DNA from: JANNNF01 sp040385825
Lineage (GTDB): Bacteria > Pseudomonadota > Alphaproteobacteria > Rhodobacterales > Rhodobacteraceae
Assembly: GCA_040385825.1 (NCBI GenBank)
Contig: JAZKGQ010000006.1
Coordinates: 558,001-622,000 of the forward strand
Direction: 5' to 3'
Length of the DNA: 64,000 bases
Under the pieces are notes generated by a model. The model searched no databases and was not told where the DNA came from. It worked only from the letters and a program-made list of their open reading frames with translations. The translations under genes were made by a program, and so were the position numbers. How positions within the stretch are numbered: the stretch's first letter is position 1; every line of letters begins with the position of its first letter. Below are positions 50,550 through 58,782 of this stretch, in pieces.

Positions 50550-51517
50550 GCGGGCACCTGATCCGCAAAATGGCAAGCGGCACTATGCCCGCCAAACTCG
50601 CGCAAAGGGGGCGCTGTGACCCGGCAAATATCCTGCGCCATGGTGCAGCGCGGATGAAACGCACAGCCCCCCGGCAGCTTGCCAAGCGCGGGTGGCGTGC
50701 CCTCGATGGAAAACAGCCGCTCATGCGCCACGGTCATATCGGGGATCGAGGCGATCAGCCCGCGCGTATAGGGATGCCGGGGGTTGCGGAACAGATCATC
50801 CACCGGGGCCTGTTCCACCACCTCGCCGGAATAGACCACGGCCACCCGCGTTGCATGGCCGGCCAACACGCCCAGATCATGGGTGATCAGCACCAGCCCA
50901 AGGTTCAGCCGTTTCTGCAAATCGGCCAGCACCTGCATGATCTGCGCCTGCACCGTCACGTCCAGCGCCGTGGTGGGTTCATCCGCGATCAGCAGGTCGG
51001 GGTCATTGGCCACCGCCATCGCGATCATCACCCGCTGGCGCATGCCGCCCGAAAACTCATGCGGGTATTGCGCCACCCGGCGGTCGGGTTCGGGAATGGC
51101 GACCAGCGTCAGCAAGTCAACCGCCCGCGCCTTGGCGGCCTTCGCCGACATGCCGGGGTTGTGCAGCGTAATCGCCTCGGCAATCTGCGCGCCCACGGTC
51201 ATCACCGGGTTCAAGGACGACAGCGGGTCTTGAAAGATCATCGCCACGCGCGACCCCCGCAGTTTGCGCAACTCGCGGCGCGGCATCCCCACCAGTTCCT
51301 GCCCCTTGAACCGCACAGACCCGGTGACGCGGGCAAATTCCGGCTGCAAGCCCAAGGCCGCCAGCATCCCCACCGATTTGCCAGACCCGGATTCGCCCAC
51401 GATCCCCAGCACCTCGCCATGGTTGACGGTCAGCGAAATCCCCCGCACGGCCTCGGCAAACTGCCCGTCGCGGCCAAAGGCCACCCGCAGATCGCGCACT
51501 TCAAACAGGGCGGTCAT
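50546..51517 (-). CDS. Dipeptide/oligopeptide-type ABC transporter ATPase (DppD/OppD-like)
   Basis: The 323-residue product has Walker A GESGSGKSVGMLAALG, signature FSGGMRQRVMIAMAV, Walker B DLLIADEPTTALDVT and the C-terminal CAFHPRCTMAQDIC tail. It pairs with the DppF-like ATPase as heterodimer. It overlaps both neighbours by four bases. Confidence 0.93.
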   Translation of the reverse strand: MTALFEVRDLRVAFGRDGQFAEAVRGISLTVNHGEVLGIVGESGSGKSVGMLAALGLQPEFARVTGSVRFKGQELVGMPRRELRKLRGSRVAMIFQDPLSSLNPVMTVGAQIAEAITLHNPGMSAKAAKARAVDLLTLVAIPEPDRRVAQYPHEFSGGMRQRVMIAMAVANDPDLLIADEPTTALDVTVQAQIMQVLADLQKRLNLGLVLITHDLGVLAGHATRVAVVYSGEVVEQAPVDDLFRNPRHPYTRGLIASIPDMTVAHERLFSIEGTPPALGKLPGGCAFHPRCTMAQDICRVTAPPLREFGGHSAACHFADQVPA

Positions 51518-52350
51518 TTCGACCTCGGGTCAAAATAGTCATGCAGCCCGTCCCCGATGAAATTGAACCCCAGCACGATGGTCAGGATCGCCGCCCCCGG
51601 CGCAAAGGCCACCCACCACGAATAGAACTGCGAGGCCCCGTCCGAAATCATCGCCCCCCATTCCGGCGTCGGCGGCGTGGCCCCAAGCCCGATAAAGCTG
51701 AGCGAGGCCGCAAGCAGGATCACCTGCCCCAGATCCATCGTCGCGTTCACCAGCATCGGCGTCCAGCACAGCGGCAGGATGTGCTTGAACAGGATGCGGC
51801 TCTCGCTCGCCCCGGCCACCACGGCGGCCTCCACATGCTCGCGTTCCCGCACCTCCAGCACTTGGGCGCGCATCAGGCGGGCGTAGACCGGCCACCAGAC
51901 GATCACCATTGCCACCGTCGCATTCTGCAACCCCGGCCCAAGCGATGCCGCAACCGCCATCGCCAGCAGCATCGGCGGAAACGACAGGGTTATGTCCACC
52001 AGCCGCATGATGGCAGCCCCGATCCAGCCGCCGACATAGCCCGATATGGCCCCCAACCCCCCGCCGATGATCACCGCCAGCGCCACCACGATCACCGCAA
52101 TCGGCAGCGAATTGCGCGCGCCATGCAGGGTGCGGCTGAGCACATCACGCCCCAGCGTATCGGTGCCCAGCCAATGCTCCCAGCTCGGGGCCTGCAACCG
52201 CCGCCCGACCAGATCAAGCGGATCATACATCGTCATCACCGGGGCCAGCACCGTCGCCAGCAACCAGAACCCCACCACGGCAAGACCAATGCCCATGGGG
52301 ATGGACAACCAGCGCGGGCGACGAAACCGGGGGGCGGGAACGGCCACCAT
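51514..52350 (-). CDS. Dipeptide/oligopeptide-type ABC transporter permease (DppC/OppC-like)
   Basis: The 278-residue inner-membrane protein has the DppC layout: a first membrane segment (about residues 18-38), then the periplasmic loop DPLDLVGRRLQAPSWEHWLG with TDTLGRDVLSRTLHGARNSL and the EAA coupling loop (EAAVVAGASESRILFKHILP). It abuts the dppB-like gene exactly (start of one directly follows stop of the other). Confidence 0.93.
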   Translation of the reverse strand: MVAVPAPRFRRPRWLSIPMGIGLAVVGFWLLATVLAPVMTMYDPLDLVGRRLQAPSWEHWLGTDTLGRDVLSRTLHGARNSLPIAVIVVALAVIIGGGLGAISGYVGGWIGAAIMRLVDITLSFPPMLLAMAVAASLGPGLQNATVAMVIVWWPVYARLMRAQVLEVREREHVEAAVVAGASESRILFKHILPLCWTPMLVNATMDLGQVILLAASLSFIGLGATPPTPEWGAMISDGASQFYSWWVAFAPGAAILTIVLGFNFIGDGLHDYFDPRSK

Positions 52351-53364
52351 CTAGCTCAGCCTCACACGCGGGTTGGCCATGACATAGGCGATGTCGGTCA
52401 ACAGATTGGTGATCAAAAACACCATACCCCCCACGATCGTCACGCCGATGATGGCTGGAAAATCCAGACCCCGCGCGGCATCCACCACATAAGACCCCAT
52501 GCCGGGCCACGAAAAGATCGTCTCGGTCAGCACCGCCCCGGTCAGCAGATAGGCAAAGGAATAGCCAATGACCGTCAGCGTCGGCACCAGCGTATTGCGA
52601 AGCGCATGGCGGAACACCACGCGCAGTTCGCCCGCCCCCTTGGCCCGCGCGGTCAGAATGAACTCGCGGCTCAACACCTCCAGCATATTGGCGCGCACCA
52701 GCCGCGAAATCGTGCCCGCCACCGCCCAGCCCAGCACAAAGGCGGGCAGGATCAGATGCCACAAGGCATTGACCAACACCGCGAAATCCCCGGCAATCAG
52801 CGCGTCGATGGTGATGAACCCGGTCACGGCAGGCGGCAGGGTCAGGCGCGCATCCACCCGCCCCGGCCCCGGCAACACCCCCCATTGCACCGAGAACACA
52901 TAGAGTAGCACCAGCCCCAGCCAGAACACCGGCACCGAAGACCCGAACAGCGCGAACAACCGCGCCACATGATCCACCGCCGTATTGCGGTAATAGGCCG
53001 CCAGCACCCCCAGCGTGATGCCCATGGCGGTGCCGATGATCATGGCGGAAATCACCAGCTCCATCGTGGCGGGCAGGCGGTACAGAATATCCTGCGCCAC
53101 CGGCCTGCGGGTGATGAAGGACGTGCCCATGTCGCCCTGCAACAGGTTGCCCACATAGATCACATAGCGTTCGGGCAAGCTGCGATCCAACCCCCAACGG
53201 GCTTTGGCGGCGGCCACCACCTCGGGGTTGTTCATCTGGCGTTCAGACACGATGGCGGTCAGCGGGTCGCCCTTGGTGACGGTGGTCAGCAGAAACGCCA
53301 GCGTCACGATCCCCAGCACAAGGAACGGCATCAGCAGCAGACGGCGCAGGATATAGCGGGTCAC
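52351..53364 (-). CDS. Dipeptide/oligopeptide-type ABC transporter permease (DppB/OppB-like)
   Basis: The 337-residue inner-membrane protein begins MTRYILRRLLLMPFLVLGIV as DppB does, has the periplasmic loop with ARWGLDRSLPERYVIYVGNL, and the coupling loop ARAKGAGELRVVFRHALRNT. It is the first gene of the minus operon and is driven by a promoter that overlaps the divergent iclR promoter. The likely binding protein is encoded apart from it at 60994-62574. Confidence 0.93.
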   Translation of the reverse strand: MTRYILRRLLLMPFLVLGIVTLAFLLTTVTKGDPLTAIVSERQMNNPEVVAAAKARWGLDRSLPERYVIYVGNLLQGDMGTSFITRRPVAQDILYRLPATMELVISAMIIGTAMGITLGVLAAYYRNTAVDHVARLFALFGSSVPVFWLGLVLLYVFSVQWGVLPGPGRVDARLTLPPAVTGFITIDALIAGDFAVLVNALWHLILPAFVLGWAVAGTISRLVRANMLEVLSREFILTARAKGAGELRVVFRHALRNTLVPTLTVIGYSFAYLLTGAVLTETIFSWPGMGSYVVDAARGLDFPAIIGVTIVGGMVFLITNLLTDIAYVMANPRVRLS

Positions 53365-53427
53365 GGCAATCCTTCAGGGGCAGGTTGGGCCGGGCGGCGG
53401 TTCTGGTGTGGCGCGTTCTTGTCGTTC

Positions 53428-53459
53428 ATATTGACAAGCCGGGTCCGGCCCGTCAACAT
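53428..53459. promoter_or_regulatory. Overlapping divergent promoters for dppB and iclR
   Basis: Plus strand: TTGACA (53431-53436), 17 bases, CAACAT (53454-53459). Minus strand: TTGACG (53456-53451), 17 bases, CAATAT (53433-53428). Both promoters occupy the same 32 bases, so polymerase can use only one at a time. Confidence 0.65.
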
Positions 53460-53462
53460 AAA

Positions 53463-53477
53463 TGAAATTAAATTCCA
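53463..53477. promoter_or_regulatory. Candidate IclR-type operator 1
   Basis: TGAAATTAAATTCCA is a near-palindrome close to the classical IclR consensus TGGAAATNATTTCCA. It lies 3 bases after the iclR -10 box, over the likely transcription start (autorepression), and upstream of the dppB -35 box. The sequence matches operator 2 (58712-58726) in 13 of 15 overlapping positions. Confidence 0.6.
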
Positions 53478-53522
53478 CTTACTGGCTTTGCAGTCAGCGG
53501 CGTGGGTCGGAAAGGACAGCCT

Positions 53523-54344
53523 TTGCGCAAACGGACAAAACCCGCCGATGGCAGCACCGGCCTTGATGCCAGCAGTTCGGCGGCGTCCCTGACCCGTGGT
53601 CTGGATATCCTGCGCGCCTTTACCATCAACGACGCGACCCTTGGCAATCAAGACCTGATCGAACGCACGGGCCTGCCCAAGGCCACGATCTCGCGGCTGA
53701 CCTCTACCCTGGTTGGCCTTGGCTATCTGCATTATGACAGCATGCTGGGCCGCTACAGCATTGGTCCTGCGACGGTATCCTTGGGCTATTCGTCGCTCAG
53801 CTCCAGCGCCGTGGTGCATATGGCGATGCCGCTGATGCAGGCGGTGGCAGACAAGACCGGGGCCGCCGTGGCGCTTGGCACGCGGGATGGGGCCGAGATG
53901 GTCTATCTTGCCAACCGCCGGTCGCTCAGCCCGGTGTCCCTGCGCCTGAACGTAGGGTCGCGCCTGCCGATCTGGCGCACGGCCATGGGGCTGGCCTATC
54001 TGGCGGAAATGGTGCCTGATATCCGCGATGGCCTGGTGGCCGACCTAGTGGCGGCAGACCCCGACAACGCAGGCCGCATCCGCGACTATCTGGACAACGC
54101 GCTGGACCAGCACGCCCGCACCGGCTTTGTCGCCAGCTTTGGCCATTGGTACAGCTATATCAACGCGGTCGGGGTGGCGTTCCGGCCCACCGATGGCTCG
54201 CCCCTGGTCGCGCTGACCTGTGGCGGCATTGTCGATATCCTGTCGCAAGACCGCTGCGTGCAGATGGTCGGGCCGGAACTTCTGGCCCTGATCCAAACCC
54301 TGCGCGCCCGGCTGGCAGGGCAGCTTGCCCCTGACATGCCCTAA
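53523..54344 (+). CDS. IclR-family transcriptional regulator
   Basis: The 273-residue product has a winged helix-turn-helix (about residues 20-80: SLTRGLDILRAFTIND, RTGLPKATISRLTSTLVGLG) and an IclR effector domain (about 95-265: AVALGTRDGAEMVYLANRRS, GMALAYLAE-type TAMGLAYLAEM). The TTG at 53523 is taken as start because AAAGGAC stands seven bases before it; a GTG at 53502 is in frame but has no site. It probably controls the whole catabolic island, since operator-like palindromes occur at its own promoter and at the acyl-CoA dehydrogenase/E1 divergent promoter. Confidence 0.9.
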   Translation: MRKRTKPADGSTGLDASSSAASLTRGLDILRAFTINDATLGNQDLIERTGLPKATISRLTSTLVGLGYLHYDSMLGRYSIGPATVSLGYSSLSSSAVVHMAMPLMQAVADKTGAAVALGTRDGAEMVYLANRRSLSPVSLRLNVGSRLPIWRTAMGLAYLAEMVPDIRDGLVADLVAADPDNAGRIRDYLDNALDQHARTGFVASFGHWYSYINAVGVAFRPTDGSPLVALTCGGIVDILSQDRCVQMVGPELLALIQTLRARLAGQLAPDMP

Positions 54345-54358
54345 CCAAAGGCCCCCCC

Positions 54359-55588
54359 ATGCCCGTCACCGTCCTTTACCCCAAGGTCAGCCTCGAATCC
54401 GCCAGCGGCAAGATCTCGCAATGGCTGGTGGCCGAAGGCGACGCCGTGCAGCAGGGCCAGATCCTGTTCGAGATCGAGAACGACAAGGCGGCGGTCGAGG
54501 TTGACTCGCCCGGCGACGGCATCATCCGCCAGCTTGCGGCGGCGGGGACCGAGGTTGATGTCGGCGCGGCGGTGGCGATGATCTATGCGGCGGGCGAGGC
54601 GGTGGGGACATCTGAACAAATCGTTAGTGAAAAACCAATTCTCATTGCAAATCAATCGCTTGACACCCCCGTCCCGCGCCGCGACACCCCGAACCCCACC
54701 CCCCCGAACCCCACCCCCTTGGCCCGCCGCATGGCAGCAGATGCCGGGATCAGCCTGAAGGGCCTGCCCGGCACCGGCCCGAACGGACGGGTGCAGCGCA
54801 AGGACGTGGAGGCTCATCTCGCAATACTGTCGCCCGGCCTGAACGCCGTCTGGTTGCGCCGGGGCGAAGGGGTGCCTCTGGTCCTGCTGCACGGCTTTGC
54901 GTCTGATCACAACACCTGGCGCGGCATGTTCGCAGGCAGCCCCTTCGCCGCCCCCGTGCTGGCGCTGGACCTGCCCTGCCATGGGGCGTCCCCGCGTGAC
55001 GTGCCCGCCGATCTGGACGCGGTGGCGGCGCTGGTGGAACAGACCCTGACCGGGTTGCTGCAAGGCCCGCTGGTCCTTGCCGGCCATTCCTTTGGCGGCG
55101 CCGTCGCCGCCCGCCTCGCCAGCCGGGGCAGGCTGGACCTGCGCGGCCTGTGCCTGTTCGCCCCGGCTGGCCTGGGGCCCGAAGTGAATGCGGCCTTCAC
55201 GTCAGGCATCCTTCGCAGCGTTGAGCCCGCCAGTCTGCGCCCATGGTTGCACGAGCTGACCCATGACCCCGCCACCATCACCCCCGCCTTCCTGACCGCC
55301 GTGGTGCAGCAGCGCCAGAACCAGCCGCTGACCGCCGCCATGCAGGCCTTCGCCGCGCGGTTCTTTCCCGATGGCACCCAGGCTGCATCCATCCGCGCCG
55401 ATCTTTCCGCCCTGACCCTGCCCGCCCGCGTCGTCTTTGGCCGTCAGGACCGCATCCTGCCCTATGCTGCCACCCGCCATCTGCCGGGGTCTGTCGGCCT
55501 GCACAGCGTGGATGATTGCGGCCACCTGCCGCATCTGGAACACCCGGCCCTTGCCCTGCGCATCCTGACCGAGTTGCTACGCGCCTGA
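54359..55588 (+). CDS. Lipoyl domain + E1/E3-binding domain + alpha/beta hydrolase fusion (AcoC-like E2)
   Basis: The 409-residue product has an N-terminal lipoyl domain (residues 1-78) with the modified Lys43 in IENDKAAVEV, a Pro/Thr-rich linker, a peripheral-subunit-binding domain (about 120-155: PLARRMAADAGISLKGLPGT) and, instead of the usual acyltransferase core, an alpha/beta hydrolase (about 160-409) with GHSFGG (Ser244), an Asp in GRQDRILP and a His in DCGHLPHLEH. This resembles AcoC of acetoin dehydrogenase. It should carry the acyl group produced by the E1 encoded at 58783. Its end overlaps the convergent decarboxylase gene by 12 bases. Confidence 0.88.
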   Translation: MPVTVLYPKVSLESASGKISQWLVAEGDAVQQGQILFEIENDKAAVEVDSPGDGIIRQLAAAGTEVDVGAAVAMIYAAGEAVGTSEQIVSEKPILIANQSLDTPVPRRDTPNPTPPNPTPLARRMAADAGISLKGLPGTGPNGRVQRKDVEAHLAILSPGLNAVWLRRGEGVPLVLLHGFASDHNTWRGMFAGSPFAAPVLALDLPCHGASPRDVPADLDAVAALVEQTLTGLLQGPLVLAGHSFGGAVAARLASRGRLDLRGLCLFAPAGLGPEVNAAFTSGILRSVEPASLRPWLHELTHDPATITPAFLTAVVQQRQNQPLTAAMQAFAARFFPDGTQAASIRADLSALTLPARVVFGRQDRILPYAATRHLPGSVGLHSVDDCGHLPHLEHPALALRILTELLRA

Positions 55589-56224
55589 AGGCTGTTGTCC
55601 ATAGCTGCCATAGCGGGCGTGAACATCGGCCATCTCGGCCGGCGTCAGCAACACTGGCCCCCCTGCCGCCAGCGTCATCAGGTACTGGCGCGCCAGCATT
55701 TCCAGCTTTTCCGCCCGGCCCATGGCGCTTGCCATGTCTGCGCCATGGGTCACGATGCCATGGTTCGCCATCAGGCAGGCGGTATAAGTGGCCCCAAGCG
55801 CCACCCCCACGGTTTGCGCCAGTTCCGCGCTGCCAAAACTCGCGTAGTCGGCGCAGGGCACAAGGTCGCCGCCAAAGCTTGCGATCATGTAGTGGAAGGC
55901 GGGCAGCGGCTGGCGCAGGCAGGACAGGGCCACGCAATGATCGGGGTGGGCGTGGACAATCGCCTGGGCAGCGGTGGTCTGATACACCCGCGCATGGATC
56001 GCCCATTCCGACGAGGGCCGCCAGCGCCCCTGCCAGTTGCCCGCCATGTCGACCGCCACGATATGGTCGGGCTGCATGTCACCCGGCGGAATTCCGGTCG
56101 GGGTAATCAGCATGCCGTCGCCGTGGCGCAGGCTGAAATTGCCCACGGTGCCGCTGTTCAGGTTGAGCGCCAGCGCCTGACGGCTGGCCTCGATCAGAGT
56201 CATTCTGGGATCATCGGTCATCAC
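55577..56224 (-). CDS. Class II aldolase/adducin-type decarboxylase (OtnC-like)
   Basis: The 215-residue product has the class II aldolase fold with the metal-binding HAHPDHCVAL (about residue 93) and NHGIVTHG histidines, and the N-terminal GTVGNFSLRHGDGMLITPTG phosphate-binding segment. The neighbour is a 3-oxo-tetronate kinase-like gene, which makes the decarboxylase OtnC (3-oxo-tetronate 4-phosphate to dihydroxyacetone phosphate and CO2) the best match; a fuculose-phosphate-type aldolase cannot be excluded. Its start overlaps the kinase stop by four bases. Confidence 0.82.
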   Translation of the reverse strand: MMTDDPRMTLIEASRQALALNLNSGTVGNFSLRHGDGMLITPTGIPPGDMQPDHIVAVDMAGNWQGRWRPSSEWAIHARVYQTTAAQAIVHAHPDHCVALSCLRQPLPAFHYMIASFGGDLVPCADYASFGSAELAQTVGVALGATYTACLMANHGIVTHGADMASAMGRAEKLEMLARQYLMTLAAGGPVLLTPAEMADVHARYGSYGQQPSGA

Positions 56225-57492
56225 AGGCCTTTCATCACATCAATCGCGCGCAGGAGTATATCATCCGCCCCGACCTTGCCGGGTTTCAGGTACAGGGCAA
56301 TGGGGTCGCCGCCGTCGGTCACGCAAAACCCGCAACCAAGCGGGCCATCGGGCAGGGCGCGCACCTGCGCGATGCCCAAGGCCCCCACCACCGCCCCCGA
56401 GGTTTCACCCCCCGCCACCACGAACCGCCGTATCCCGGCGCTGTGCAAACCTGCCGCGATGCCCGCAAGCAAACCTTCTGCCCGGCGTGCAGCCCCAAAG
56501 GGGCCAAACGCCGCCTGCGCCGCCTCGACCCCTGCCGTATCGGTGGCGGTGGCGATCGCGACCGGGCCGTGTTGCAACAGGGGGGCGGCCCAGGCAACCG
56601 CTGCCGCGATCTGGGCGGCAAGGGGCTTTGGGTCCAGCAGGTCCAATGTCCGCGCCGGATGTGCCGCCGCGAAAGTCGCAAGCTGCCCCAGAACCACCGG
56701 GCCGACAGACCCTGCCAGCACCACGGTTTGCCCGGTCACCTGGCCGGGGGGAATTGGCGGCACCACGGGATAATCCGCCGCCAACCGCCGCCCAAGGGCC
56801 ACGATCAGCGGATCACTTGCCGCCACGGTGCAGGGCATCGCGGCGGCAAGATCAGCGCAGATCTCGACATCGCCATCATCGGTGGCGTCCAGCAGAACAT
56901 GGTTTGCGCCCGCGTTCAGCAGGGCATCCAGCGCCGTTTGTGCAGCACCTGCGCCGTGGCGCAAAACCGAATGGGGCAGCAAACCCACCGGACCCCGCGA
57001 TTGCAGCGACAGGAACCGGGCAAGGTCGGGGTCGGTCATCGGGGTCAGGGGGTCGTGCTGCTTGATCGAATCCGACACCAGCCTGCCGCGATAGAACAGA
57101 TAGCCCTGATGCACCGTCGCCCCGAACGCCGGAAACCCCGCGCTATAGAGGACAGGCCCGCCATAGAGATCGGCCAGCAGATCGGCGGCAGGGCCGATGT
57201 TGCCCTGCGCCGTGCTGTCGAAGGACGCGCAGGCCTTGTAGGCGATCCGCGCGCATCCCATGGCGGTCAAAGCCGCCGCCCCTTGGGTCACGATCTCCAG
57301 CGCCTCGGCCACCGGAACCAGCCGCGACCGGGTGGCAAGGACGACGACGGGGGCGGCGGGCGGGGTGGCTGCGGGGTCGAACAGCACGGGGCAGGCGACG
57401 CCTGCAGACTCCAGATAGCCTGCCACGAACAGCGCCCCGGTGAAATCGTCGGCGATGATCCCCAAGGCGCGCGTCCCCAAAGCTTTTGTCAT
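56221..57492 (-). CDS. Four-carbon acid sugar kinase (OtnK-like, DUF1537)
   Basis: The 423-residue product has the DUF1537 two-domain layout: GIIADDFTGALFVAGYLESA at the N-terminus (substrate side), FSAGFPAFGATVHQGYLFYRG in the middle (here ILYSAGFPAFGATVHQGYLF), and the ATP-binding C-terminal part (VVAGGETSGAVVGALGI, GCGFCVTDGGDPIALYLKPG). It phosphorylates a four-carbon acid sugar, most probably 3-oxo-tetronate because of its OtnC-like neighbour. The usual partners LtnD (dehydrogenase) and OtnI (isomerase) are absent from the window. Confidence 0.85.
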   Translation of the reverse strand: MTKALGTRALGIIADDFTGALFVAGYLESAGVACPVLFDPAATPPAAPVVVLATRSRLVPVAEALEIVTQGAAALTAMGCARIAYKACASFDSTAQGNIGPAADLLADLYGGPVLYSAGFPAFGATVHQGYLFYRGRLVSDSIKQHDPLTPMTDPDLARFLSLQSRGPVGLLPHSVLRHGAGAAQTALDALLNAGANHVLLDATDDGDVEICADLAAAMPCTVAASDPLIVALGRRLAADYPVVPPIPPGQVTGQTVVLAGSVGPVVLGQLATFAAAHPARTLDLLDPKPLAAQIAAAVAWAAPLLQHGPVAIATATDTAGVEAAQAAFGPFGAARRAEGLLAGIAAGLHSAGIRRFVVAGGETSGAVVGALGIAQVRALPDGPLGCGFCVTDGGDPIALYLKPGKVGADDILLRAIDVMKGL

Positions 57493-58628
57493 TGCCCCAG
57501 CATCTCCCGTGCAATGATGATCTGCTGGATTTGCGAGGTGCCTTCATACAGCCGGAACAGCCGCACGTCGCGGTAAAACCGTTCGACCGCATAATCCTGC
57601 ATATACCCCGCCCCGCCGTGAATCTGCACGGCACGGTCCGCCACGCGCCCAACCATTTCCGAACAGAACAGCTTGGCGGCCGCGGCCTCTTGCACCACCC
57701 TTGCGCCGTCGTCGAACAGGCGGGCCGCCTCGATCACCATGGCGCGGCCTGCGAAGGTTTCGGTGCCGCTGTCGGCCAGCATCGCCTGCACCAGTTGATG
57801 CTGCCCGATGGGTTTGCCGAACTGAACGCGGGTTTTGGCATAGGCTATGGATTCGTCGCACAGCCGCTGTGCGGCCCCTACGCAGGTGGCGGCAATGGAA
57901 ATGCGGCCCCGGTTCAGCACCTTCATCGCAGTCTTGAAGCCTTGGCCCTCGACCCCGCCGATGATCGCATCCGCGGCAATCCGGCAATCGGTCAGGATCA
58001 CGTCACAGGTGCGGGTGCCGCGCTGGCCCATCTTGGCATCCACCGGGCCAAGGGTCAGGCCGGGGGCACCCGCAGGCACCAGAAACGCAGTCACGCCGCC
58101 CGGCCCCGGCCCGCCCGTGCGCGCCATCAGGGTGAACACGCCCGCGACGGGCGCGTTGGTGATATAGCGTTTGGTGCCGTTCAGGATATAGCTGTCACCA
58201 TCGCGCACGGCGCTGGTCTTTACCGCCCCCGCATCCGACCCCACATCCGGTTCGGTCAGCGCAAATGACCCGATCACCGCCCCGCTGGCCAGTTTGGGCA
58301 GCCAGAAGGCCTTTTGTGCATCGGTCCCGTCGGCGATGATGCCTTGCGACCCGATGCCATTGTTGGTGCCGATCACCGACCGGAAGGCGGGCGAGGTATA
58401 GCCGAGTTCGAGGGCAACCCGAACCTCCTCCTCCAGCGTCAGGCCAAGGCCGCCATATGCATCGGGGATCGACATGCCGAACAGGCCCAGATCGCGCATT
58501 TCCTGCACAAGGACGGGGGGAATGGCATTGTCAGCCTCGACCTGCGCCTCGGCGGGCATCAGGCGGCTGCGCACGAAACGGCGGATGGTGTCGGTCAGGC
58601 TGGTCAGCACATCGGCGTCACGGATCAT
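57489..58628 (-). CDS. Acyl-CoA dehydrogenase
   Basis: The 379-residue product is a typical short/medium-chain flavin acyl-CoA dehydrogenase: GIPDAYGG-type MSIPDAYGGLGLTLEEEVRV, FALTEPDVGSDAGAVKTSA (FAD and substrate site), KRYITNAPVAGVFTLMAR, and the catalytic Glu in RLYEGTSQIQQIIIAREML. It forms a 2,3-double bond in an acyl-CoA, supplying the FadJ-like enzyme. The ATG at 58628 is chosen over an in-frame start 45 bases upstream. First gene of the minus operon ACAD-OtnK-OtnC; all three overlap by ATGA. Confidence 0.93.
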   Translation of the reverse strand: MIRDADVLTSLTDTIRRFVRSRLMPAEAQVEADNAIPPVLVQEMRDLGLFGMSIPDAYGGLGLTLEEEVRVALELGYTSPAFRSVIGTNNGIGSQGIIADGTDAQKAFWLPKLASGAVIGSFALTEPDVGSDAGAVKTSAVRDGDSYILNGTKRYITNAPVAGVFTLMARTGGPGPGGVTAFLVPAGAPGLTLGPVDAKMGQRGTRTCDVILTDCRIAADAIIGGVEGQGFKTAMKVLNRGRISIAATCVGAAQRLCDESIAYAKTRVQFGKPIGQHQLVQAMLADSGTETFAGRAMVIEAARLFDDGARVVQEAAAAKLFCSEMVGRVADRAVQIHGGAGYMQDYAVERFYRDVRLFRLYEGTSQIQQIIIAREMLGQ

Positions 58629-58711
58629 GGCAGGCTCCGGGGCGAAAGCGGCGGTAAAATTTCTGTTGCGCAATCAGGCTTGCACGGCTTACTGTGCATT
58701 TCAACGGAAAA

Positions 58712-58726
58712 CGGAATTTAATTCCA
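58712..58726. promoter_or_regulatory. Candidate IclR-type operator 2
   Basis: CGGAATTTAATTCCA contains the perfect palindrome GGAATT-T-AATTCC and continues with CAC, as operator 1 does. It lies in the divergent region between the acyl-CoA dehydrogenase and the E1 gene. A second inverted repeat, TGCAC-N8-GTGCA, lies just upstream at 58681-58698. Confidence 0.6.
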
Positions 58727-58782
58727 CAAAGCAGAATCCGCCCGCGCCGCCGCTTTGTCCCAAACCCCGAGGTCAGGTTCAG

